From: an uncultured Aquimarina sp. | GTDB taxonomy: Bacteria > Bacteroidota > Bacteroidia > Flavobacteriales > Flavobacteriaceae | Length of the DNA: 64,000 bases | Assembly (NCBI RefSeq): GCF_947492965.1 | Contig: NZ_CANLOZ010000001.1 | Location: forward strand, 248,001 to 312,000 | Direction of reading: 5' to 3' | Part shown: positions 25,694-36,000 of the stretch, piece by piece | Layout: each line of letters starts with the position of its first letter | Numbering within the stretch: the stretch's first letter is position 1 | Translations under genes and position numbers: made by a program | Notes under the pieces: model-generated | Seen by the model: the letters and a program-made list of their open reading frames with translations, nothing else | What the model was told of the DNA's origin: nothing | The model's database searches: none

Positions 25694-26296
25694 TTAAGCT
25701 TCAGCTGCTGCCGCTTCTTCTTCTTCCTCATCATCAGTATCTGCAACTGCGTTACGCGAAGTTTTCACTTGACAAATTACTGTGTTATCAGGATGAAGAA
25801 TTGTATAATCTTCACTAGCTACATCAGTAACATATAATTTATTACCGATTTTTAATTCTGTAATATCTCCTTCGATTACATCTGGTAATTTTGATGCTAA
25901 ACCTTTTACTTTGATACGTCTTAAGTTAAAACGTAACACACCACCAGCTCTTACACCACGAGAATTTCCAGTAGTTTTAAATGGAATTTCCATCGTAATT
26001 GGTTTGTCATCGAAAATCTCAACAAAGTCGATGTGTAAAATTTTATCCGTTACAGGATGAAATTGAATATCCTGTAGGATTGCATTTATTTTTTGACCAT
26101 TATCCAACGCTATTACCACGGTATGAACGTCTGGAGTGTACACTAAATTTTTGAAAGCAATTTCTGGCGCTGCAAAGTGTACAATAGTGTCTCCACCATA
26201 AATAACACAAGGTACCTGTCCAGCATTACGTAAGGCTTTTGTAGCTTTCTTGCCTACGCTTTCTCTTTGAGATGCATTGATTGTTAATGACTTCAT
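25694..26296 (-). CDS. rplY: 50S ribosomal protein L25 (CTC form)
   Basis: 200 residues, the long general-stress (CTC) form. The N-terminal L25 domain begins [20 protein letters not shown] and binds 5S rRNA; the C-terminal TL5-type beta domain contains [20 protein letters not shown] and [20 protein letters not shown]. The tail is very acidic and Ala-rich ([15 protein letters not shown]), as in many flavobacterial orthologues. It follows prs by 25 bases and forms an operon with it. Confidence 0.97.
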   Translation of the reverse strand: MKSLTINASQRESVGKKATKALRNAGQVPCVIYGGDTIVHFAAPEIAFKNLVYTPDVHTVVIALDNGQKINAILQDIQFHPVTDKILHIDFVEIFDDKPITMEIPFKTTGNSRGVRAGGVLRFNLRRIKVKGLASKLPDVIEGDITELKIGNKLYVTDVASEDYTILHPDNTVICQVKTSRNAVADTDDEEEEEAAAAEA

Positions 26297-26321
26297 TTTA
26301 AATATATTAATAGTTATTAAT

Positions 26322-27263
26322 TTACATTATAAATTTAGAGCTGATAGACTCATTATTATGAACTCTATTCATTACATCTGCAAATAAATTTGCACAAGTA
26401 ATCACTCTAATTTTGTTACTTTCTTGTTTTAAAGGAATAGAATCTGTAACGATTAATTCCTCTAGTTTAGAATTTTGTAATCTTTCATAAGCTGTACCAG
26501 ATAAAATAGGGTGAGTACAAATAGCTCTTACGCTTTTTGCTCCTCGTTCCATCATTAAATCGGCAGCTTTGGTAAGTGTTCCGGCAGTATCTACCATATC
26601 ATCTACCAATACAACATTTTTTCCGGTTACATCACCAATCAATTCCATGTGAGAAATCACATTGGCTTTGGCACGTTGCTTATAACAGATTACCACATCG
26701 CTTTGCAGTGCTTTAGAATATGCATATGCTCTTTTAGAACCACCCATATCTGGAGAAGCTATGGTAAGGTTGTCCAGGTTTAAGGATTGTAAGTACGGTA
26801 AAAATATAGTAGAAGCGAACAAATGATCTACGGGCTTTTCGAAGAATCCTTGGATCTGATCTGCATGTAAATCCATAGTGATAATTCTTGTGGCACCAGC
26901 AGTTTCTAGCATTTTTGCAATTAACTTTGCAGCAATCGGAACTCTCGGTTTGTCTTTTCTGTCCTGACGTGCCCAACCATAATATGGCATTACTGCTGTA
27001 ATATGTCTGGCGGAAGCCCTTTTTGCAGCATCTAACATTAACAGCATCTCCATTAGATGATCAGAGCTAGGATGAGTAGATCCAATAATAAAAACTCTAG
27101 ATCCTCTTACCGATTCTTCAAAAGACGGTTGAAACTCACCATCACTATACGTTGATGTAATAACATTACCTAATTTCGCCCCATACGCATGTACGATCTT
27201 CTCAGCTAATTCTGTACTTTGGGTACACGCAAAAAATTGCGCTTCTGTAATTGATTTAGGCAT
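26322..27263 (-). CDS. prs: Ribose-phosphate pyrophosphokinase
   Basis: 313 residues. It makes PRPP from ribose 5-phosphate and ATP for nucleotide, His and Trp synthesis. Motifs include the ATP-loop and flexible-loop sequence [20 protein letters not shown], the metal/ribose segment [14 protein letters not shown], and the PRPP-binding loop [20 protein letters not shown]. Standard class I length. It is the first gene of the prs-rplY operon, divergent from tRNA-Leu. Confidence 0.97.
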   Translation of the reverse strand: MPKSITEAQFFACTQSTELAEKIVHAYGAKLGNVITSTYSDGEFQPSFEESVRGSRVFIIGSTHPSSDHLMEMLLMLDAAKRASARHITAVMPYYGWARQDRKDKPRVPIAAKLIAKMLETAGATRIITMDLHADQIQGFFEKPVDHLFASTIFLPYLQSLNLDNLTIASPDMGGSKRAYAYSKALQSDVVICYKQRAKANVISHMELIGDVTGKNVVLVDDMVDTAGTLTKAADLMMERGAKSVRAICTHPILSGTAYERLQNSKLEELIVTDSIPLKQESNKIRVITCANLFADVMNRVHNNESISSKFIM

Positions 27264-27419
27264 AGGGTAAACAGTTGTTTTGTAATGAGTTAAAACTTAT
27301 TTTTTTAAAACAAGGTGCAAATTTAAAAATTTATTTCTACTCTGGTGAGTATTTTATTACTTATTTAATGGATCTGATGAATTATTTTTTTAATTTTGCC
27401 GTCCAATTCGATTAAAAAT

Positions 27420-27501
27420 GCTCAAGTGGCGGAATTGGTAGACGCGCTGGATTCAAAATCCAGTTCTTTCGGGAGTGTGGGTTCGATTCCCACCTTGAGT
27501 A
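27420..27501 (+). tRNA. tRNA-Leu (anticodon CAA)
   Basis: 82 bases folding as a class II tRNA. The acceptor stem is GCTCAAG with CTTGAGT (first pair G:U) and discriminator A. The D arm contains GGCGGAATTGGTAGACGC. The anticodon stem CTGGA/TCCAG encloses the loop TTCAAAA, giving anticodon CAA for codon UUG. A long variable arm (TTCTTTCGGGA) and the T arm GTGGG-TTCGATT-CCCAC follow. CCA is not encoded. Confidence 0.96.
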
Positions 27502-27506
27502 CAAAT

Positions 27507-27539
27507 GCCTTTAGGATTTAATTCTGAAGGCTTTTTTTT
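27507..27539 (+). terminator. Terminator of tRNA-Leu
   Basis: GCCTTTA pairs with TGAAGGC, the stem continues inward (GGAT/ATTC with one G:U), and eight T follow. It starts five bases after the tRNA. Confidence 0.88.
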
Positions 27540-27596
27540 ATTATTAATCTTTTTGGTTTGGCTTTTAGATTAAAAATAGTTATTCCATTTCATTAA

Positions 27597-28136
27597 TTAC
27601 CATCCTTCTGTTCCGGGTTCGCCTTTAAAAGGTCCAACCACATCTGGTGTGATCCATCCTGCATAAAATTTACTGTTTTGAGCTTTTACTAAATTCCCAT
27701 CGACAAAGCACTGCAGATTTTGTGGGTAGAAAGCAATATAATCTTTTAATAAGGTAAATTCAGGAAATGGTTTAGGATAGGACCAGGCTATTGATTGATG
27801 AGGATTGGTGCGTAAAGCATAGTATATTGCCTTTCCTTTCCACTCACAAAAAGAAGTTTTGGCTTGCATTAGGATCAAAGTAGATATATTCACATCCGAT
27901 TTTGGAATGTAATATGTAGGAGGACTTGCGGTTTCTAATACTGCCAATGCATTTTTTGAATCCACAATTATGTGATCATGATCTTTGACTAGTACTGGTT
28001 TATTGACTTTTTCAATAATGGGTGGTCTAGGAAAATCCCAAACAGATCTTTGTCCTTTTTTAGGTTCTATTGCGAAAGGAGGCCTTTTGTCACCTCTATT
28101 TTTCCAATGATTACGCGCATTATCTAACCAATTCAT
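27597..28136 (-). CDS. DUF427 domain-containing protein
   Basis: 179 residues. The core (about 50-140) has the DUF427 hallmarks: VLETASPPTYYIPKSDVNIS, then FCEWKGKAIYYAL, IAWSYPKPFPEF and a later YIAFYP, forming a small beta-rich domain with conserved Tyr, Trp and Cys. The C-terminal part (YAGWITPDVVGPFKGEPGTE) is also conserved in the family, ending in GW. No signal peptide; function unknown. Confidence 0.9.
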   Translation of the reverse strand: MNWLDNARNHWKNRGDKRPPFAIEPKKGQRSVWDFPRPPIIEKVNKPVLVKDHDHIIVDSKNALAVLETASPPTYYIPKSDVNISTLILMQAKTSFCEWKGKAIYYALRTNPHQSIAWSYPKPFPEFTLLKDYIAFYPQNLQCFVDGNLVKAQNSKFYAGWITPDVVGPFKGEPGTEGW

Positions 28137-28321
28137 AGTTGTCTTATAAAGTTTTTAGTTCTAGATTACTGAAACATTCTATGAAGTTACAAAACTTGTG
28201 GGCATTTTTGTTATTCGTAGTTCGTCAAAGTTTTAATTGCTTTTTTGAATAAAGAGATGCTATTGAATTATCTTTGATATTACATTTAAACTATCGGAAA
28301 ATTCATCAATTCATCATAATC

Positions 28322-28852
28322 ATGCTTATGAAAAACAAATATAAATATTTGATCAGCTTAATGTTTTGTGTAATCTTTTTTAGTTGCTCATCCAGTGATG
28401 ACGAAAATTGCACAAAAATTATTACAATACCTCAGGTTTATTTTGTTAATAATCAAAGTTTTACTATCGATAGAGAACAGGAAGTTTCTTGCGACACACC
28501 AGAACCGACAGAACCAGAGGTTTTAACACAACCTCCAGTTTTAGAAGGTTTTACTTATGAAGTTTTAAAATTTGAATTTACCCCAAATACGGGTAATAAT
28601 ACGCTGCGCCTACAGTTTGAAATCAAGTTGAACAATAATAGCGATAATTCAGTAAAGGGTGTACCTTATCTAACGATAAAAACGGATCAACTAGAGTTTT
28701 CCAACAGTTATTCGAATATTTCTCAATCACCATGTTTACAAATAGAAGCCAATTCTAGCTGTATTCATACTTTAGATATTGAAGAGTCATTAGATATTGC
28801 AACACAAACAGCTATGGAGTTGTTAGATGTAGAATATTTTATAACTAATTAG
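28322..28852 (+). CDS. Lipoprotein of unknown function
   Basis: 176 residues from the ATG at 28322; an ATG six bases later is equally possible. The frame is open further upstream to 28274, but those residues precede the signal peptide. MLMKNKYKYLISLMFCVIFF then SC is a lipoprotein signal with the lipid-bearing Cys followed by SSSDDE. The mature part holds a Pro/Glu-rich linker (TPEPTEPEVLTQPPVL) and a beta-sandwich-like domain (YEVLKFEFTPNTGNNTLRLQ). No family recognised. Surface or periplasmic location is inferred. Confidence 0.7.
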   Translation: MLMKNKYKYLISLMFCVIFFSCSSSDDENCTKIITIPQVYFVNNQSFTIDREQEVSCDTPEPTEPEVLTQPPVLEGFTYEVLKFEFTPNTGNNTLRLQFEIKLNNNSDNSVKGVPYLTIKTDQLEFSNSYSNISQSPCLQIEANSSCIHTLDIEESLDIATQTAMELLDVEYFITN

Positions 28853-29006
28853 TGAAACTTGAGTAGTCAAATCAAACATAGAAGTATCATATTTAAAGGG
28901 TTAATGAAGATCAAATAATATAAGACCTTTAGAAATTGTTTTTAAGGATAAACTTCAAACGGCTGAGGTTTGATTAATTATTTATTTGTTCAAAAGGTAA
29001 AGTGAT

Positions 29007-29294
29007 TTAAGCTGGTTTAAACAACTCAATATTTACAGTTCCGTCAATTTTCATATGAAAATTTTGATCACGCGCATGGATTATTAAATTGGTTATGAGT
29101 TTTCTGGATTCTTTTAGTTCTGCTATTCTCTTTTTTGCATGAATTACATTCGGGTCATCTTCGTTTTTTGAACTAAGGATTTGTAAGTTGTGAAATTTGA
29201 TTTTATCAGCAATAAGAGATAAAAGCACATCTGTAGAGTTGATAGGAGAATAAATTCCTTCTACCAATTTTATATTGTTATACATGGAATTCAT
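29007..29294 (-). CDS. Small hypothetical protein
   Basis: 95 residues from the ATG at 29294 (MNSMYNNIKLVEGIYSPINS). The frame is open to 29384, but that upstream part falls in the hairpin terminator of the isocitrate dehydrogenase gene and codes for unlikely residues, so the shorter start is chosen; a third ATG is at 29285. The protein is mostly helical (VLLSLIADKIKFHNLQILSS, then RIAELKESRKLITNLIIHAR). No recognised domain or signal peptide. Confidence 0.65.
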   Translation of the reverse strand: MNSMYNNIKLVEGIYSPINSTDVLLSLIADKIKFHNLQILSSKNEDDPNVIHAKKRIAELKESRKLITNLIIHARDQNFHMKIDGTVNIELFKPA

Positions 29295-29367
29295 AGGTAA
29301 ATAGGTTGGTGTAACTAATTGTTTTTGGAAGATAATAGATAATGTTGTTTTGGATTCATAACAATGA

Positions 29368-29420
29368 AAAAGGCACTTATTCATTTTTTAATTATTCTTT
29401 TGCTATGTATAGTGCCTTTT
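29368..29420 (-). terminator. Hairpin terminator after isocitrate dehydrogenase
   Basis: AAAAGGCACT (29368-29377) and AGTGCCTTTT (29411-29420) are perfect complements enclosing 33 bases. On the minus strand the structure ends in a T run, 34 bases after the dehydrogenase stop. Confidence 0.6.
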
Positions 29421-29453
29421 ATGAATGTATGTGTTTTAATTTGAATTATCTTA

Positions 29454-30968
29454 CTACTCTCCTTGACCTAGAGAGAAACCTCTTTTTCCATCAAATTCAT
29501 AGAGGTTTTCCGTTTTTATAACATCAAACCCTTGATTGTTAAGTTTGGATAAAAGTGCGATTATTTGTTCTTGGTCAATACAATTATAAGATGGAATCGC
29601 TTTTTTTATGTCAGAATCATAGGCAACAAATCTACATCTCCAATGATCCGTACAGTAGGTTTCTTCCATACCATTTGGATATACCTTCACTCCTCGATTT
29701 GTAATCATCTTAAGTTTTAACTTGTAAGCCTGAATTTTAGATAACATGTCACCGATTTTTTTGGGGTCAGAACCTTGCCAATCAATGAATACATCAACTC
29801 CCACAAGTTCTTTTTTGGATTTCTTACGTTTGTAGGCAAACGTCCTGATTATTCCTGATCCTTTATTAATTTTGCTTGGAGCTAATTTTTTAGGCTTTTG
29901 TCCTAGTCGTGATATTATTTCATTTGCGAACTCTCGAGTGGATACTTTCTTATAACTTGAGTCTTGTTGATAGATGTCTGCCGTATGGTATCCTGCTTCA
30001 ATAGTTGATAACAAGGCATTTTTTATTTTGTCGGCAATTTTTAATTCTCCAATATGCGCTAACATAAGAATTGCTGCATTTATAAGTCCAGAGGGATTGG
30101 CAATTTGTTGTCCCGCAATATCTGGTGCCGAACCATGTATGGCTTCAAACATGGCTATATTATCTCCAATATTAGCAGAACCTGCTAGTCCAACAGATCC
30201 CGCAATTTCTGCAGCAATATCAGAAATGATATCTCCATACAGATTAGAGGTTACAATTACATCATAGTCCTCTGGATTGGCAGCGAGTTTTGCGGATCCT
30301 ATATCGATTATTTGAGTTTCAGATTGTATATCAGGATAGTCTAAAGATATTTCTTTAAACACACGATGAAACAGTCCATCGGTTAATTTCATGATGTTAT
30401 CCTTAACCATACAAGTAACCTTTTTTCTGTTATATGCTTTTGCATACTCAAAGGCATATCTAATAATACGTTCACATCCAGGTTTTGTTATTAACTTAAG
30501 ACATTGTACAACATCTTCAGTTTGTTGGTGCTCTATTCCAGCATATAGATCTTCTTCGTTTTCTCTTATGATAACAACATCCATTTGAGGGAAATGGGTT
30601 TTTACAAATGGATAAAAAGAATTTACGGGTCGTACATTTGCGTATAATCCTAATGATTTCCTGAGAGTAACATTTAGACTTTTAAACCCTTTACCTTGTG
30701 GGGTAGTTATTGGAGCTTTTAGAATAAGTTTATTTCTATTAATGATTTCCCAGGATCTGTTATCTATACCTGCAGAATTTCCAGATAAATAGACTTTTTC
30801 CCCTAATTCAATAAATTCTGGTTCAATTTTAGCTCCAGCTTTATCAAGAATATCTAGTGTAGCAGCCATTATTTCTGGTCCAATACCATCTCCTTTAGCA
30901 ACCGCTACTTTGATAGTTTTATTAATATCTGTTTTCGAGATCTCTTGAGTTAATATATTGTTTTTCAT
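29454..30968 (-). CDS. icd: Isocitrate dehydrogenase, long form with C-terminal domain
   Basis: 504 residues from the ATG at 30968; a TTG at 30992 would add eight residues with no support. The enzyme oxidises isocitrate to 2-oxoglutarate. The isocitrate/isopropylmalate dehydrogenase fold covers residues 1-360: VAVAKGDGIGPEIMAATLDI at the start, substrate residues in SLNVTLRKSLGLYANVRPV and the Mg-binding signature NLYGDIISDIAAEIAGSVGL. About 140 additional residues (VGVDVFIDWQGSDPKKIGDM and the end) form a C-terminal domain, as in the longer Thermus and Rickettsia-type enzymes. Cofactor preference cannot be decided here. Confidence 0.9.
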   Translation of the reverse strand: MKNNILTQEISKTDINKTIKVAVAKGDGIGPEIMAATLDILDKAGAKIEPEFIELGEKVYLSGNSAGIDNRSWEIINRNKLILKAPITTPQGKGFKSLNVTLRKSLGLYANVRPVNSFYPFVKTHFPQMDVVIIRENEEDLYAGIEHQQTEDVVQCLKLITKPGCERIIRYAFEYAKAYNRKKVTCMVKDNIMKLTDGLFHRVFKEISLDYPDIQSETQIIDIGSAKLAANPEDYDVIVTSNLYGDIISDIAAEIAGSVGLAGSANIGDNIAMFEAIHGSAPDIAGQQIANPSGLINAAILMLAHIGELKIADKIKNALLSTIEAGYHTADIYQQDSSYKKVSTREFANEIISRLGQKPKKLAPSKINKGSGIIRTFAYKRKKSKKELVGVDVFIDWQGSDPKKIGDMLSKIQAYKLKLKMITNRGVKVYPNGMEETYCTDHWRCRFVAYDSDIKKAIPSYNCIDQEQIIALLSKLNNQGFDVIKTENLYEFDGKRGFSLGQGE

Positions 30969-31111
30969 ATAATTAATTTTTATCCAGTACAAATATCTAG
31001 ATAATTATTCATAAATTTTTATTTATATATATTATGAATTAAATAAATATAATCTATGAAAAAATGTTTTCTCATTAGTTCTTGCCTGTTTAATGGGAAT
31101 TAATGAACAAT

Positions 31112-31156
31112 AGTGGTTTTCAGGGTTGATTCAACTTATTTCTATATTTAGTTTCG
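31112..31156 (+). promoter_or_regulatory. Promoter with upstream element of the TPR-AraC regulator gene
   Basis: AGTGGTTTTCAGGGTTGAT (31112-31130) includes a TTG (31126-31128), and 20 bases on lies TAGTTTCG (31149-31156), one base off the Bacteroidota -7 box TAnnTTTG. The same element, with identical spacing, precedes the giant surface-protein gene at 32961-33005. Confidence 0.6.
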
Positions 31157-31206
31157 TTAATTGGTAAAGTTTTAACTAACTTAACGTACGATCCCAATTG
31201 ATTACT

Positions 31207-32832
31207 ATGTATCCTTCTAGAGTATTTCTTTTATTTTTTATTTCCATTTTTTATACCGGTTTACTAGCTCAATCTTCTCATAAAGATTCTGTAGCACTTA
31301 AGAAGATAAGAGATCTTCAACAAATCTCCCAAGCCACTTATAGAAAAGGTAATTTTGAATTATATAAAAAATACGTAGACTCATTACAACAAATAACGGA
31401 AGATTACGGTTTTTTGGAGGATGAGATTTTGGCTATTGTAGGTCAAGGAATTTATTATAGCAATTTGGATGTATATCACGAATCTTTGAAGAGGTATCTG
31501 GTTGCTTTAGATAAGGCAAAAGAGTTGCCCGAAAATTCTAAAACCAAGATCATTGTTTTAGCTAATTTGGGAAATATTTATAATAACCTTTCTCAATACG
31601 ATAAGGCTTCTGAAACTTTTAAAAAAGTAATACGATTAGCAAAACAGCATGATAATCCAGAGCGTGTTTTGATTGCATCATATAATGCTTTGGGGATTAC
31701 AGCCATGCATCAAAAGAATTATGAAGAATCCTTAGCTTATGTTCAAAAGGTAGATAGTTTTGCGACAGCATTGGCTAGAAATGACATGAAGATTATAGCA
31801 CTTAATAATATCGCAGATTGTTACACAAAGCTAAAGAAATATGAGAAAGCAAAACAAAATGCTACGGAAGCTTTAGCATTAATAACTAAAGAGGAATCTA
31901 TAGAAAGTAAGGCAAATTCTTATTTACATCTTGGGGTAGCACATGTAGGATTGAAAGAATCTCAAAAAGCAATCGATAACCTTTTGCAAGTGGAAAGAAT
32001 TGCAACTGAGAATAGTTTTTTAAGGTTGACAATGTATTCAAATAAGTATTTGGCAAAAGCATACGAATTACAGGAAGAATTGCAAAAAAGTATCAATGCA
32101 TATAAAAAGTATGAGGAAGTTAAAGATGAGTATCTAAATAGTCTTTCTGAAGGGAAACGTATTATTGCTGAAAGAGATTTGGAAGAGCAAGAAATACAAT
32201 TCGCAGAGGAAAAAGAGGTTTTGGAAAGCAGGAATAAAAGGGCACTATTTTTTGGTGCCCTAATAATCCTTATAATAGCCTTAGGTATTTGGGTGTATTT
32301 TTATAAACGAAAGGTTGTACTAAAAAAGGAATCCGAAAGTCTAGCAAAGGATAAAGAACTTTTGGAAAATGAAAATCAAAGTCTAAGAGATAAGTTGAAT
32401 GAAATTAGGATTCGAGAACAAAATCAAGAACTTGAAACAAGTGTCACTAATACTTCCAATAAATATCAAAATTCTTCATTGAGTATTGAAGATAGAAACG
32501 CGTATGCAGAAAGAATCCTAAAATATATGGAAGAAGAAAAACCCTATCTCAATGAAGATCTAAAACAATCAGATTTTGCAACAGCTCTAGAGATGAATAT
32601 TCCACAGGTTTCTGAAGTTTTAAATGCTTGCTTTCAAAAGAATTTTAATAATTTTTTGAATCTATACAGAATAAATGAGGTTAAAGAATTAATGAAAAAC
32701 CCAATTTACGAAGAGTATAAAATTGTAGCCATTGGCTATGAAGCAGGTTTTAAAAGTAAGACTTCTTTTAATAGAGCTTTTAAGAACCTTGTAGGAGTAA
32801 CACCTTCTGAATACAGGAAAAAGAGTGCTTAA
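31207..32832 (+). CDS. TPR-containing AraC-family regulator with membrane helix
   Basis: 541 residues from the ATG at 31207; a TTG at 31198 adds three residues. A signal-like N-terminus (VFLLFFISIFYTGLLAQ) is followed by about 300 residues of TPR repeats (VLANLGNIYNNLSQYDKASE), a membrane helix (LFFGALIILIIALGIWVYFY, about 350-370), a coiled coil and a C-terminal AraC-type helix-turn-helix (about 430-541, ending KSKTSFNRAFKNLVGVTPSE). This is the one-component design in which periplasmic TPRs control a cytoplasmic DNA-binding domain. It lies directly upstream of the giant surface-protein gene and shares a promoter element with it. Confidence 0.88.
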   Translation: MYPSRVFLLFFISIFYTGLLAQSSHKDSVALKKIRDLQQISQATYRKGNFELYKKYVDSLQQITEDYGFLEDEILAIVGQGIYYSNLDVYHESLKRYLVALDKAKELPENSKTKIIVLANLGNIYNNLSQYDKASETFKKVIRLAKQHDNPERVLIASYNALGITAMHQKNYEESLAYVQKVDSFATALARNDMKIIALNNIADCYTKLKKYEKAKQNATEALALITKEESIESKANSYLHLGVAHVGLKESQKAIDNLLQVERIATENSFLRLTMYSNKYLAKAYELQEELQKSINAYKKYEEVKDEYLNSLSEGKRIIAERDLEEQEIQFAEEKEVLESRNKRALFFGALIILIIALGIWVYFYKRKVVLKKESESLAKDKELLENENQSLRDKLNEIRIREQNQELETSVTNTSNKYQNSSLSIEDRNAYAERILKYMEEEKPYLNEDLKQSDFATALEMNIPQVSEVLNACFQKNFNNFLNLYRINEVKELMKNPIYEEYKIVAIGYEAGFKSKTSFNRAFKNLVGVTPSEYRKKSA

Positions 32833-32960
32833 AGGACTATTTACACGTTTCAAATTATAATTTGAAACCTCTTCCCAAACATTTATAGCTAGTTTTGAAA
32901 TGAACATTTTTAGAGGTGATCTTTTATCAATGCACAACTATGTTAAGGAAATCTAAAAAC

Positions 32961-33005
32961 AGTGGTTTTCAAGGTTGATAGAAAAGTACACACCAGCTAG
33001 TTTTG
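32961..33005 (+). promoter_or_regulatory. Promoter with upstream element of the giant surface-protein gene
   Basis: AGTGGTTTTCAAGGTTGAT (32961-32979) matches 18 of 19 bases of the element at 31112. TTG (32975-32977) is 20 bases from TAGTTTTG (32998-33005), a perfect TAnnTTTG box. The predicted transcript starts about 65 bases before the ATG at 33079. Confidence 0.68.
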
Positions 33006-33078
33006 TTTAAATCAACTGAAGAATTTCTATGAACACGGAATTTTTCAATGTATAAACAAGGGAAAATAGATCTTATAT

Positions 33079-36000
33079 ATGATTAAAAAAATACACCAAC
33101 GTATCTTATTGTATGTATGCGGCTTATTTATTAGTACAACTTTATTTAGTTTTTCTAATAGGAATCATAGTGAGTTAGACTTGACAGCATTCGTTGGAGA
33201 GTTTACCTCTATTTGGGATACTACGCAAGAAGGTACTTCTGCAGGTAATGAAATCACAATTCCTACGAATCCTGGATTTACTTATAATTATATAGTGGAT
33301 TGGGGAGATGGATCTACAGATACGAATATTACGGGAGATATAACCCATACCTATGCCACGGCTGGTACCTATACTGTAAAAATAAGCGGGGATTTTCCTG
33401 CAATATATTTTAATGATGGTGGAGACAGGAGAAAAATCATTGAAATCTTGGAGTGGGGAATTATCGAGTGGCAAACTATGGAGGACGCTTTTCATGGTTG
33501 TGAAAACTTAAATTTTGACGCTATTGATGCTCCTGATTTATCTAGAGTGACAAGTTTAAGAAACATGTTTAGAGACTGTATTTCGTTTAACGGAATTGTA
33601 AACAATTGGGATGTAAGTACCATCGTAGATATGTCTGGTCTTTTTGCAGGTGCTCGTATTTTTAATAGACCGTTAGATAACTGGAATACAATTTCAGTAA
33701 CAGACTTGTCAGAAACTTTTTTGGGAGCAAATTCCTTTAATGAACCTTTAGACAACTGGAATACAGCTTCGGTAACTACGTTGTCTAGCACATTTGCTGC
33801 TGCCGGTAGATTCAATCAAAATATTAATAATTGGGATGTAAGTCAGGTAGCTACTATGAATAGTACATTTCAAGATGCTAATGATTTTAATCAACCTTTG
33901 AATAACTGGAATGTATCTAATGTTACCACTATGGCTCGCATGTTTGATGATGCCAGAGATTTTAATCAACCTCTGAATAATTGGAATGTGAGTAATGTAA
34001 CCGATATGACAAGGATGTTTTATGGTTTTATTGGTATGGATTTCAATCAGCCTTTAGATAATTGGGATGTTGGTAATGTAACCAATATGCAAGAAATGTT
34101 TAGAGAATGTGAGTTCTTTAATCAATCTATTAATAATTGGAACGTATCTAATGTGACTAATATGAGTGGGATGTTTGAAAGAGCTAACTCATTTAATCAA
34201 CCGCTTGACAATTGGAATGTGAGTGCGGTGACTGATATGAGTAATATGTTTGATAGTGCGATTGCGTTTGCACAGCCAATTGACAATTGGGATGTGAGTA
34301 ATGTTACCAATATGTCCGAGATGTTCAGATCCTCTAGCTATAATCAACCAATCAATGCTTGGAATGTGAGTAGCGTTACCGATATGTCTGGAATGTTTAG
34401 TGGTACCAGGTCAGATCTTTTACATCCATTCAATCAACCATTAGATAATTGGAATGTTTCTAATGTTACAAATATGAGTGGTATGTTTCGCTTTTGCGAA
34501 TTTAATCAGCCCATAAATAATTGGACTGTTTCTTTAGTTAGTAATATGAGTAATATGTTCCAAGGAGCACCTGCTTTCAACCAACCATTAGATACATGGG
34601 ATGTTGGTTTGGTTTCTAATTTTCGAGAAACATTTTCTAGTGCTTCAAGCTTTAATCAAAATTTATCGGCTTGGAATATTACGACCGCTACTAATATGAC
34701 CAATATGTTGTCTAATAGTGGAATCTCTCAAGAGAATTATGATAATATTTTAATAGGTTGGGCCGCTCAGGCAGTTCAAAGTAATGTAAACTTGGGTGCT
34801 ACTAATCTTGAGTATTGTGATGGAAGAGATGCTAGACAAGATTTAATAGATACTCATAATTGGAATATAACTGGCGATAGTGTGAATTGTACATTTGTAC
34901 TCTGTACTCAAATCACTTCTCCAGTGGATGGGGATACCAATGTACCCGCTAATTCCGATATTCGATGGGATCCAGCACCAAATGCTACAGGATATAGAGT
35001 TAGTATACGAAGAGAAAATGGTGGAACCACCCAAATAATTTATGACAATCAAGATTTTGGTAATGTGGTAGGATTGGATTTTACTAATGAATTCACTCCA
35101 GGAGATACTGTATATGTAACTGTAGTACCTTATAATAATGACGGACCAGCAACAGGATGCCCTGAAATTAGTTTTACCGTAGTTGAAAGTTGGGTTAATA
35201 GCCCTGATGCTTTTAAATTGACTTATGACACCAGAATTCAGGAAGCAAATCAGTCTACACCAACGAACCAATTGAGAATTCAAACTACTTCTGGATTAGC
35301 ATATAATTATTCAATAGATTGGGGAGATGGACAATATGATAATAATGTAACAGGAGAAATTATACATACTTATTTAGTACCTGGAATTTATACAGTAAGT
35401 ATTATTGGTACTTTTCCTTCTATTAGACATGCAGAGTTTAATAGTGATTCCATAAAATTACTTTCCATTGATCAATGGGGAACTCGAGTTTGGGAAAGTA
35501 TGCAAAGTGCATTTGCAGGTTGCGAAAACATGGAATACAATGCTACAGATATTCCTGATCTTTCCAATGTTACTAGTATGAGTTCCATGTTTATTGTATG
35601 CAGAAATTTTAATGGAAATATCAATAATTGGGATGTTAGTAATGTAACCAATATGTCTGCTATGTTTGGAGTAACAGATCTATATAACCAACCTTTGGAC
35701 AATTGGAATGTTAGTAATGTAACAAGTATGAGGTTGATGTTCTTTAGAACTACTCTTTTTAATCAGGATATCAGTAATTGGGACACAACAAATGTACTTA
35801 ATACTTCTAGAATGTTTGAAGGAGCTGAAGCTTTTGATCAACCTTTAAATAACTGGGATGTTAGTAACGTAACGGACATGTCCGAAATGTTTCAGGATAC
35901 AAATGCATTTAATCAACCATTAGATAACTGGGATGTAAGTAATGTTACTACGATGGAAGAAATGTTTGATAGCGCCGCTGTTTTTAATCAAAACATTGAT

